A stretch of DNA of 43,318 bases from CAZSNT01 sp964607765 (lineage in GTDB: Bacteria > Verrucomicrobiota > Lentisphaeria > Oligosphaerales > JABHEG01), in contig CAZSNT010000082.1 of the NCBI GenBank assembly GCA_964607765.1, forward strand, positions 1 to 43,318, given 5' to 3'. The notes below the pieces were generated by a model. That model saw only the letters and a program-made list of their open reading frames with translations, was not told the origin of the DNA and made no database searches. The position numbers were made by a program, and so were the translations under genes. Of the stretch, positions 31,617 to 40,393 are shown one piece after another; within the stretch, counting starts at the first letter, position 1, and each line of letters begins with the position of its first letter.

Positions 31617-33521
31617 TTGAAGAAAGAAAAGCAAATGTTGAAGACCTGCTTCCTAACCATACTCGCACTCAATGTGTTCACGCCCCCCCCTCTTTCCGCT
31701 GCAGGCGGGTCTGACAGACCCAACATACTCTGGCTGACGTGTGAGGATATCAGCCCGTACCTGGGATGTTACGGATTTGAACAGGCAGAGACACCCAATC
31801 TCGATGGACTGGCTGCACAGGGGGTTCGATTTACCCGGGCGTATTCACATGCCCCTGTTTGCGCCGTGGCACGCTCATCAATCCTGACCGGCATGCATTC
31901 GTCAACACTGGGAACCCAGAACATGCGCGGGTCACGCCCTCTTCCGCCCGGGATTCCGGCCTACCCTCGTGAGTTCCGCAAGAACGGTTACTACACCACA
32001 AACAACAAGAAGAAGGACTATAATTCCAGTCTCGCAGGGGATGAATCGCTTTGGAATGAGTCCAGTGCCAAGGCGCACTGGAGGAATCGCCCGGCCAACT
32101 CACCTTTCTTTGCCGTCTTTAACCTGACGACAACCCATGAAGGCCGTCTGGAGTTTGCCCCGGAGAAGTCTCGCATTCCCCTGGATCAGATAGAGCTGCC
32201 CCCGTATCACCCGGATCTGCCGGAGGTGCGGCAGGACTGGGCCCGTCTCCATGACCTGATTACCATGATGGACAAGGAAATCGGCCAACACCTGCGAGAT
32301 CTTGAAGAAGCGGGCCTGGCAGACAATACCATCGTCTTCTTCTATTCTGATCATGGCGGAATGCTGTCCCGGTCCAAGCGGTATATCTACAATGGAGGAA
32401 CCCAGGTCCCTCTTATCGTGCGTGTCCCGCGAAAATGGAAGCATCTCTCACCCGGAAAACCGGGAACGACCTTTGACGAACTGACCGGCTTTGTGGATCT
32501 GCCGAAGACGGTTCTGTCCCTGGCCGGTCTTGATATTCCTGAGAAGATGGTGGGGCGAATCCTGTTCGGGCCGAATAGAGAGAAGGCGCCTGCTACCCTT
32601 CATTTCTATCGTGACCGTATGGCGGAGCGGTTTGATCTGTGCCGGGCTGTTACCGATGGTCGGTATTACTACATCCGGAACTTCATGCCCCACCGCCCAA
32701 GAGGCCGGGACACGACGTACGGCTACAAAGTCCAGCCAAACTGGGGCGCCTGGGCAGACTGGCATGACAACAACCCGGAGGCAGCCAATGCCCGCCAGTC
32801 ACAGTTCTTCACGCCGAAACCGCTCGTCCAGTTCTTTGACATGACAACGGACCCCTGGCAGATCGAGAATCTGGCCGGTCAGCCAGACCAGGAGGAAAGA
32901 GTGAAGCAGCTCGAAACAGACCTGGAGGCCTGGATGATCGAAACCAGGGACACCGGCCTCATCCCGGAGGCGATGCTTTGCCAGTTAACCGGCAAGGACT
33001 ACCGTGAACCGACGGTGTATGAATACGCACAGAGCGACGCTTATCCTGTTGAACGGGCACTTGAAGCAGCCAAAACCGCCAGCCGGGCCGGCACAGAGGG
33101 AAGCGCCCAATGCTTGAAGCTTCTGGTGGACGACCACCCGGTTATCAGATACTGGGGGGCGTACGGGCTGTTCCTGCACCGCAAACCAGAGGATGCTGTC
33201 AAGAAGGCCCTCCGCCATACGATGATCAATGACGGTTTTGCTGCAAATCGCATTATGGCCGCCCAGGCCCTGGCGCTTTGCGGGGATGCGGACACCGCAT
33301 TCCCGGCTATGATGAGAGAAGTCAAAGACTCCAAGGACGGCTATGTCTATATGCTGGGGCTCAATGCTCTTCAGTACAGCCACACCGACGACCGGCTGAA
33401 GAAGACAGATTGGGAGTCGTTCCTGAACACCAAACCCACGAGGGGCAGCGGTTGGAGCTACGCCAAGCGGATCGCAGAGGAAGCCCTTGCGATATGGCCG
33501 AACCGACAAAAGGTGGATTAG
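31617..33521 (+). CDS. Exported sulfatase with HEAT-like C-terminus and atypical CAVAR maturation motif
   Basis: A 634-residue S1 sulfatase closely related in layout to the sulfatase part of the upstream fusion: RPNILWLTCEDISPYLGCYG, TGMHSSTLGTQNMR, FFYSDHGGMLSRSKRYIYNG, GRYYYIRNFMPHRP, then helical repeats from about residue 490. The motif that normally reads C-x-P-x-R is CAVARSSILTG here (Cys82, Val84, Arg86). The proline recognised by formylglycine-generating enzyme is thus replaced by valine, and maturation is uncertain. The frame opens with TTG at 31617, giving a basic n-region and a signal peptide ending near SAAG; ATG at 31635 is an equally possible start. It probably removes sulfate from uronate or hexosamine in the same substrate. 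Confidence 0.85.
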   Translation: MKKEKQMLKTCFLTILALNVFTPPPLSAAGGSDRPNILWLTCEDISPYLGCYGFEQAETPNLDGLAAQGVRFTRAYSHAPVCAVARSSILTGMHSSTLGTQNMRGSRPLPPGIPAYPREFRKNGYYTTNNKKKDYNSSLAGDESLWNESSAKAHWRNRPANSPFFAVFNLTTTHEGRLEFAPEKSRIPLDQIELPPYHPDLPEVRQDWARLHDLITMMDKEIGQHLRDLEEAGLADNTIVFFYSDHGGMLSRSKRYIYNGGTQVPLIVRVPRKWKHLSPGKPGTTFDELTGFVDLPKTVLSLAGLDIPEKMVGRILFGPNREKAPATLHFYRDRMAERFDLCRAVTDGRYYYIRNFMPHRPRGRDTTYGYKVQPNWGAWADWHDNNPEAANARQSQFFTPKPLVQFFDMTTDPWQIENLAGQPDQEERVKQLETDLEAWMIETRDTGLIPEAMLCQLTGKDYREPTVYEYAQSDAYPVERALEAAKTASRAGTEGSAQCLKLLVDDHPVIRYWGAYGLFLHRKPEDAVKKALRHTMINDGFAANRIMAAQALALCGDADTAFPAMMREVKDSKDGYVYMLGLNALQYSHTDDRLKKTDWESFLNTKPTRGSGWSYAKRIAEEALAIWPNRQKVD

Positions 33522-33569
33522 AATCCTGAGCCATCTGTCCACTGCCAACAAGACAAGGAGGAAATGAGA

Positions 33570-34964
33570 ATGAAACGGCAGAATTTTACAAAATGTATTG
33601 CCGCTGGCATAGCAGTCTATGCGCTTGCGGGACTGTCGATGCTTCACGCGTCGGAAGGGAAGAATAAACCCAATTTTGTGGTGATCCTTGCGGATGATGT
33701 CAGTTGGTGTGACGTGGGGTGCAGCGGCGCGGGGCTGTATACAAGGACGCCGAATATCGATGAGCTCAGCAAACAGGGGTTGAGATTCAACAACTTCTAT
33801 ACGGCTTCTGCTGTCTGTACGCCTGTCCGGCATGAACTGTATACAGGATTGCTTCCTCCAACCAGCGGCGTCTTTGGGAAAGGAACCAAGCCAAGGGAAG
33901 TCTTTAGATCTGCACCTGATTACTTGAAAGAGCTAGGCTATTCGGTCGCCCTGACCGGGAAGCGAGATGCTCCTGGGAAGAGGTTCGACTTCACGATTGT
34001 CGACTCATGGGAAGAAGGTTGCTTCGGTTTCGAACCAACTTGGTCAATGGACGGCATTCGACAGTACCTGGTTGAGCAGAAGAGGGCGAGGCGACCTTTC
34101 TGTCTGTATCTCTGTTCGGTAAACGCTCATGAACCGTGGGATGTCGGCGACCAGGCCAATTTCCCCCCTGACAAGATGGTGGTTCCTCCGCATATGGTGG
34201 ACACTCCCTCAACACGGGAGGCGCTCTCGAGGCATGCCGCAGAAGTAGAAGAACTGGACAAACAGGTGGGTGCGACCATGCAGCTCCTGAACGAGCTGGA
34301 ATTGAGCGACAACACCGTCCTGATCTTCCTCACCGAACAGGGCACACAAATGCCTGGAGGGAAGTTCAACATCTACAACTACGGGTGCCGGGCGCAGTGT
34401 ATCGTGCGTTGGCCGGGCGCGGTCACTCCGGGAACAACCACCGATGCCGTTAGCATGTACGTGGACATCCTGCCAACACTGATAGACGCCGCCGGCGGCA
34501 CTTCCCCACAGGGCATCGACGGGCGTAGCCTTTTGCGGGTGTGGAGGAATGAGACGAACGAGCATCGCGAACATGCCTACATAACCTGGAATAAGAAGTT
34601 CCAGCGCGCCATCTGCGACAAACGGTACAAGCTGATCTGGACCTTCGGACAGGACGGCGTCAACAAATGGTGCTCAGAACGGAAAGAAGTCAAGGGGAAA
34701 GAACCAGGCTACAAGAAGGCCTGGAACGAATGGCTTGATGCCGCAGAGACAGACGCGGAGGCAAAGAGGAAGGTTGAGAGAATTGCGCTCCACCCGACTT
34801 TTGCACTCTACGATCTGGCGAACGACCCATGGGAGCTGAAGAACCTGGCTGAAGCGAAGGAGTATGAGCCTGTGCGGAACCAAATGTGGGAAGGACTGAA
34901 AGAGGACTTCCACCGCCTGAACGACCTTGTTGCGATTCAGAAGCTGTCATCGGTGAGGGAATAG
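33570..34964 (+). CDS. Exported sulfatase of the SEQG/TEQG type
   Basis: A 464-residue S1 sulfatase. The start is taken as ATG 33570, eight bases after a perfect AAGGAGG; the ATG six bases earlier is too close to it. A signal peptide ends near residue 28. NFVVILADDVSW carries the paired aspartates, and VCTPVRHELYTG the maturation site at Cys83. In place of the usual S/T-D-H-G second metal site the protein has FLTEQGTQMPGGKF, a variant known in a subset of S1 sulfatases that read SEQG. Substrate choice may therefore differ from its neighbours. It follows the previous sulfatase by 48 bases and precedes the second propeller protein, so it belongs to the same run of genes. Confidence 0.87.
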   Translation: MKRQNFTKCIAAGIAVYALAGLSMLHASEGKNKPNFVVILADDVSWCDVGCSGAGLYTRTPNIDELSKQGLRFNNFYTASAVCTPVRHELYTGLLPPTSGVFGKGTKPREVFRSAPDYLKELGYSVALTGKRDAPGKRFDFTIVDSWEEGCFGFEPTWSMDGIRQYLVEQKRARRPFCLYLCSVNAHEPWDVGDQANFPPDKMVVPPHMVDTPSTREALSRHAAEVEELDKQVGATMQLLNELELSDNTVLIFLTEQGTQMPGGKFNIYNYGCRAQCIVRWPGAVTPGTTTDAVSMYVDILPTLIDAAGGTSPQGIDGRSLLRVWRNETNEHREHAYITWNKKFQRAICDKRYKLIWTFGQDGVNKWCSERKEVKGKEPGYKKAWNEWLDAAETDAEAKRKVERIALHPTFALYDLANDPWELKNLAEAKEYEPVRNQMWEGLKEDFHRLNDLVAIQKLSSVRE

Positions 34965-35092
34965 TGGAAGCCAGAACTCTTCAAGGCGAAAGGGAAGAAG
35001 GAATGCCACCTAGATGTGAACAACGAGCCGTGGGGCTGGCGATACGCGCGCGCTCAAGAGAGCTCACGGCGTGCTTGGTGCGCGGCGAGCCA

Positions 35093-38000
35093 ATGCGAGG
35101 CGTCATGGTAGTCCTTCGCGTCCTTCTGGTGGCTTCTGCCGTCGTATCGGTCGCTTCTCCATCCGCTCAGCCTCCTATGGACGCGTCGGGTGTAGCGGGG
35201 GGGCTGATCGTCCATGTTGGAGATGATCCGGGTATCACCGCTGGCTTGCTCGTGAACAACCGGTCCATCGTTCATGGCCTTTACGGCGCTGGCGTGCAGG
35301 AGGCGCGTGAGGCCTTGGCTGCCAAAGGGTTGTACGGCCGGATAACCTTAGAGAGGTGGGAGGGAGGCAGGCTCCCCTATGCAGACAATCTTGTCAATCT
35401 CCTGATTGCCGACGGTGGGCAAACAGAGATATCGCGAGAAGAAGTCCTTAGAGTTCTCGTTCCGCGTGGTGTGGCGATGATTGGCGGCGAGAAGATTGTC
35501 AAGCCTGTGCCGGGCGACATCGGCGACTGGACGCATTACCTGTATGACGCTTCCGGATGCGGAACAACGAAAGACCGCAAGGTTGCCCCGCCGAACTCGA
35601 TGCAGTGGGTTGCGGATCCCAAGCACGCGCGAAGTCACGAAACTGATTCTACCCATTCTGCCCTCGTCTCTTCTGACGGTCGCCTCTTCTTCATCCAGGA
35701 TGACGGCATCGTAGGAATTACGGATACGCGTCTTCCGCAAACATGGTCCTTGAACGCTCGCGACGCGTTCAATGGAATTGAGTTGTGGAAAGTCCCGATC
35801 ACAGATTGGGGCTGGCGGGCATGGAAAGAGAAGACCATTGAGGGCGCTATTACTCAAGACAAGCCCTGGGTCGGCAACAGAATACGAAGTCCGGGCGGGC
35901 TGATGCGCCGTCTTGTTGGAGCGGGGGATTGTGTCTATGTGACACTTGGCTATACAGCGCCGGTATCCGAGCTTGACGCAAGAACAGGCAAAACCCTTCG
36001 TGTCTTTGAAGGGACAGAGACGACTTCAGAGATCATTCACCACGGCGACAAATTGATTCTTGTTGTGGGCAATAATGCTGTAACTGGCGAACTGGAACCA
36101 AGAACGATTGGTGAAGACCCTGCATGGGTCGTCTGCCTCTCCCTGAGGGACGGCCGGATTCTGTGGAAGAAATCTGTTGACGCGATAAGCGTGTGGAGCC
36201 TCTCAGCATGGAAAGACAGAGTCTTCTACAGTGACCGTTCGTCCGTTCGTTGCCTTGATATTGAGAGCGGGGATGAAACCTGGAACGCAAGAACCGGCAA
36301 CAATAAACTGACTCTTGTCACGCCGAAGTCGCGTCTTGCTGTCTATGACAATGTGTTGTTTTTCCTCAGAGGCAGCAAGCTGCTCGCGCTTTCTGTAGAG
36401 AATGGCAAGACGCTCTGGGAGAAGAGCACGTTTGGATGGGGGCTGGGCCTTAGTGAGCTGCACATTTCCAGCGGCTTGATATGGTCGGTTGACAAGGCAG
36501 AAGGTTACGATCCTCAAACCGGCAAGGTTGAGCGCAAGCTGGACAAGCCTGACTGGTTGATCACTCCAGGACATCATCTTCGCTGTTTTCAAGGCAGAAG
36601 CACCGAGCGTTTCTTCATGACAGCAAAACGAGGTACGGAGTACTGGGATACAGCGGGAGGAGATGAATTCCTGAAGATGGACTGGGCTCGTAGTGGCTGC
36701 AAACTGGGCCTTCTTCCCGCAAATGGAATCGTCTACTTCACCCCGCATCCCTGCCGGTGCTACCAGGGGCTGACTACCCGCGGTTTCAATGCATTGCTGC
36801 AGAGGGAGATTGAGCAGGTCAGGCAACCGGCTGGCAGACTCGGAAAGGGCCCTGCCTATTCACAGGTCGGCGGTCAGACTCTAGAAATCAGCAAAACTGA
36901 GTGGCCGATGTACAGGCAGGACCCGGCTCGCAGCGGGTCGGTTGACACGCAGGTTTCGGATAAACTCAAAGAGAAGTGGACGATCGCTCTCGGCGGGAAG
37001 CTGACCCAACCGGTGAAGGTTGGCGATACCGTCTATGTCTCCTCCAAAGACCGGAATACCGTGTATGCCTTGGACGCGGAGACGGGCGAGGAGAAGTGGC
37101 GATGCGTCGTCAACGGGCCGATGAGCGCCCCGCCCACCATCTACAAGGGGTTGGTCCTTGTCGGGGCCCATGACGGTTGTGTGTATTGCCTCCGAGCACA
37201 CAACGGGGCCTTGGTATGGAAGTTCCACGCGGCTCCCGCGGAGCGACGGATCATTGCGTTTGAGAAACTGGAATCCACCTGGCCGGTTCTTGGCGGAGTG
37301 CTAGTCCTTGATGACGTCGCGTATTTCGCTGCGGGCCGTCATACGCATCTCGACGGCGGGATATTCATGTATGCACTGGATCCGTCCACCGGTGACGTCG
37401 TGCATTACAAGAATCACCTGACGACGAAAGAGGACGTTGCCACAGGTGGAAACACGTACGATGCGCCAGGCTCACACAGTGACCTATTGCTCACGGATGG
37501 TGAACATATTTACTGCCAGAAGATGGTCCTGGACAAGCAACTCAACGAAAAGAGCCCAGGCAAGATAAGAAGCAGGGGAGAACGCACCTGGAAGAGGCAT
37601 CTGTTCTCTACAGGCGGGCTTCTGGATGACTCCACCTGGAACAGAACCTATTGGATGCATGCCGCTATATGGCCCGGTTCCTCATTCTCGAAGGACGTGC
37701 CGAAGAGAGGGCAGCTGATTGTCTTTGACGACACCACAACGTACAGCCTGCGCTATTATTCATCATGGTTTGCGTACAGTCCAACGTACCAACCAGAGAC
37801 AACAGGTTATCTGCTGTATGCAGATGACAATGGAAACGAACCCAGGCCCAACCTGTCCCGGTCCAAGGCGCCGGTGTGGCGCCAGTGGGTCCCTATTCGT
37901 GTTCGGGGAATGGTCAAGGCGGCTGATAAGATCTTCCTGGCTGGACCTCCAGACGTTCTTGACCCGGAAGATCCTCTTGCTGCGTTCCAGGGACGCAAAG

Positions 38001-38149
38001 GAGGGCTTCTGCGTGCGGCGTCGGCAGCTGATGGAGAGAAACTCAACGAGGTAGAGATACCGTCACCGCCTGTGTTTGACGGCTTGATTGCTGCTGACGG
38101 AAAACTGCTTATGTCTGATATGGACGGTAAGGTGGCTTGTTTTGAGTAG
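35093..38149 (+). CDS. Exported methyltransferase-like/PQQ-propeller protein, second copy
   Basis: This is a paralogue of the 15.9 kb gene, about 1018 residues from ATG 35093. The frame is open further upstream to 34886, but that would overlap the previous sulfatase and hide the signal peptide (MRGVMVVLRVLLVASAVVSV). ATG 35105, with GAGG ahead, is another option. The methyltransferase-like domain (36-135) is more degenerate: motif I reads VHVGDDPGITAGL and the strand-2 acidic residue is lost (HGLYGAG), while EEVLRVLVPRGVAMI remains. Propeller blades follow (ELDARTGKTLRVFEG, VYALDAETGEEKWR, GCVYCLRAHNGALVWKF). The signature between propeller halves is kept: GHHLRC (493-498), RSTE (502-505), GCKLG (535-539) and PCRC (553-556). 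Overall identity to the first copy looks modest, so this conservation suggests a functional site. Role unknown. Confidence 0.8.
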   Translation: MRGVMVVLRVLLVASAVVSVASPSAQPPMDASGVAGGLIVHVGDDPGITAGLLVNNRSIVHGLYGAGVQEAREALAAKGLYGRITLERWEGGRLPYADNLVNLLIADGGQTEISREEVLRVLVPRGVAMIGGEKIVKPVPGDIGDWTHYLYDASGCGTTKDRKVAPPNSMQWVADPKHARSHETDSTHSALVSSDGRLFFIQDDGIVGITDTRLPQTWSLNARDAFNGIELWKVPITDWGWRAWKEKTIEGAITQDKPWVGNRIRSPGGLMRRLVGAGDCVYVTLGYTAPVSELDARTGKTLRVFEGTETTSEIIHHGDKLILVVGNNAVTGELEPRTIGEDPAWVVCLSLRDGRILWKKSVDAISVWSLSAWKDRVFYSDRSSVRCLDIESGDETWNARTGNNKLTLVTPKSRLAVYDNVLFFLRGSKLLALSVENGKTLWEKSTFGWGLGLSELHISSGLIWSVDKAEGYDPQTGKVERKLDKPDWLITPGHHLRCFQGRSTERFFMTAKRGTEYWDTAGGDEFLKMDWARSGCKLGLLPANGIVYFTPHPCRCYQGLTTRGFNALLQREIEQVRQPAGRLGKGPAYSQVGGQTLEISKTEWPMYRQDPARSGSVDTQVSDKLKEKWTIALGGKLTQPVKVGDTVYVSSKDRNTVYALDAETGEEKWRCVVNGPMSAPPTIYKGLVLVGAHDGCVYCLRAHNGALVWKFHAAPAERRIIAFEKLESTWPVLGGVLVLDDVAYFAAGRHTHLDGGIFMYALDPSTGDVVHYKNHLTTKEDVATGGNTYDAPGSHSDLLLTDGEHIYCQKMVLDKQLNEKSPGKIRSRGERTWKRHLFSTGGLLDDSTWNRTYWMHAAIWPGSSFSKDVPKRGQLIVFDDTTTYSLRYYSSWFAYSPTYQPETTGYLLYADDNGNEPRPNLSRSKAPVWRQWVPIRVRGMVKAADKIFLAGPPDVLDPEDPLAAFQGRKGGLLRAASAADGEKLNEVEIPSPPVFDGLIAADGKLLMSDMDGKVACFE

Positions 38150-38270
38150 CTCGAGATCCGTGGGCGCTGCAGACTGCAGGACTTGCAGGCATGTCTTCTT
38201 CCGGGACGGGACTGGCCGGGCGCGTGACTTCGGGTGGACTGGACACAGGCACTTCGGGTAGGCGCCGCCT

Positions 38271-38294
38271 AGTCAAAATATTATGACTCGAGTC
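38271..38294. promoter_or_regulatory. Candidate LacI-family operator
   Basis: An 18-base near-palindrome, AGTCAAAATATTATGACT (38271-38288, two mismatched positions), overlaps a perfect 10-base palindrome GACTCGAGTC (38285-38294). The pair lies about 85 bases before the likely start of the LacI-family gene, in an AT-rich patch inside otherwise GC-rich sequence. Symmetric sites of this size suit dimeric LacI regulators and would allow autoregulation. The rest of the 38150-38377 gap has no recognisable gene. Confidence 0.4.
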
Positions 38295-38377
38295 TTGCAA
38301 ACCTCGCCAATTGGGTGCAACTTCTTTATGTGTCAAGGTATTTTGATAGATGCACGTCCATACCCGAGGGTGCCGCG

Positions 38378-39439
38378 TTGCCAACCACAATGAGCCAGAT
38401 AGCCGAGCGCTGCGGCAAGAGCGTGACGACCGTCAGTCACGTGCTGCGCAACGGACCGAACGCGAAACGCTACAGCGAACGCACCCGCGAGGAAGTTCGA
38501 CGAGCGGCCGAGGAATTGGAGTACATCCCGAACTTCTTCGCCGCACAGATCCAGAAACAGAACCGGCGCGCCATCATGGTGGCCTTCGGCAGTCTCCACG
38601 ACCCGTATGCCGCGGCCATTGCTTCGGCCTTCGAGGATGCTGCCGCCGATCGCGGGTATTACATCTTCACGACGACCTTGGCGCACGAGCGTGAGCAGCC
38701 GCTGTACCGGATTGCGTTGGGAGCGAATGGCATCCGCGCTCTGGCCGTGGTCGGCTACAGCAGCCGTTCCGGCCTGACGGACAAGGCGCTGGGCGACTAT
38801 GCACGCAGCGGTGTGCACGTGGTGAGCATCGGCCGGCCCGTCGACCATGCGCTTGTTTCACAGGTCGGTTACGACAACGACAAGGGCGTGGAGAGCGCCA
38901 TCGATTACCTCGCCGATCAGGGCGCTCAACGGATCTGGGCTCTTGCCGGCGGGCCGGCGAATGCGGCGAATGTCACGCGCCTGCGCGCCCAGCATGCCGT
39001 GGCGTACTGTCGGCAGCGTGGTGGCGAGTTGGAGGCGCGGCTGGTCGAACTGGGGTCGGACCTCGACAGCGAGGCACAGATCGAGGAGCTTGCCGGGATG
39101 CTGAGCGACGGCCCCGTGCCGGATGCCGTGTTCGGTTGTACTGACACGTGGGCGCTGATGGCCATGCAGGCGCTCTGCCGCTGCGGCCTGGGAGTGGGCA
39201 GCGATGTGGCGGTGGTGGGCTACAACGACGAACCCCATGTCGCCCTGGTCACTCCGCCATTGACCACCGTCCGGATCCCGATGACTCAGCTGGGGCGGAT
39301 TGGCGCAAACGTGCTGATCGATCAATACGAGGGACGCGAGGCGCGCGGCACGCGGCTGACTCTCGCGACGGAACTGATGGTCCGTGAATCCGGGCACCTG
39401 ATCAGAGGACACCGGCCAACCAGGAATGAGAAGTCTTGA
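38378..39439 (+). CDS. LacI-family transcriptional regulator
   Basis: The N-terminus has the LacI DNA-binding domain: TTMSQIAERCGKSVTTVSHV is the helix-turn-helix, followed by EEVRRAAEELEYIPNFFAAQ, the hinge helix region. The remainder is a periplasmic-binding-protein-like sensor (AIMVAFGSLHDPYAAAIASA, GVHVVSIGRPVDH, PDAVFGCTDTWALMAMQALC, VAVVGYNDEPHVALVTPPLT). It probably binds a sugar breakdown product and controls this locus, perhaps the pseudopilin and transporter genes that follow. The frame is open from 38315, but similarity starts at about 38390. I favour TTG 38378, which has GAGGG upstream; ATG 38390 is possible. The product is about 353 residues. Together with the AraC gene at 3.4-4.3 kb it means that two regulators of different families bracket the array. 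Confidence 0.88.
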   Translation: MPTTMSQIAERCGKSVTTVSHVLRNGPNAKRYSERTREEVRRAAEELEYIPNFFAAQIQKQNRRAIMVAFGSLHDPYAAAIASAFEDAAADRGYYIFTTTLAHEREQPLYRIALGANGIRALAVVGYSSRSGLTDKALGDYARSGVHVVSIGRPVDHALVSQVGYDNDKGVESAIDYLADQGAQRIWALAGGPANAANVTRLRAQHAVAYCRQRGGELEARLVELGSDLDSEAQIEELAGMLSDGPVPDAVFGCTDTWALMAMQALCRCGLGVGSDVAVVGYNDEPHVALVTPPLTTVRIPMTQLGRIGANVLIDQYEGREARGTRLTLATELMVRESGHLIRGHRPTRNEKS

Positions 39440-39446
39440 TCCCACT

Positions 39447-39511
39447 CATAGTCCCGCTCCTGATCCCACACGACAGACAGTTGAAGTGGGATGAGGAGTG
39501 AGATGAAGAGT
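39447..39511. repeat. Imperfect inverted repeat upstream of the pseudopilin gene
   Basis: A left arm at about 39447-39471 (containing CCCGCTCCTGATCCCAC) and a right arm at 39487-39511 (containing GTGGGATGAGGAG) are complementary at most positions, with a loop of about 15 bases. The right arm is purine-rich and repeat-like, similar in character to the heptamer repeat in the first sulfatase gene. It would form a hairpin in the leader of the pseudopilin mRNA, just upstream of its best ribosome-binding site. Confidence 0.5.
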
Positions 39512-39535
39512 CGCAGAGCAGGAGGACAGCAACCG

Positions 39536-40351
<816 letters not shown>

Positions 40352-40393
40352 AGACGACGCTGAACAGGTCTCCCGCGATCATGGGGACTGCGA

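Noticed and set aside
34886..35092. N-terminal extension of the second propeller protein
   Set aside because: It overlaps the preceding sulfatase gene, has no similarity to the paralogue, and would bury the signal peptide.
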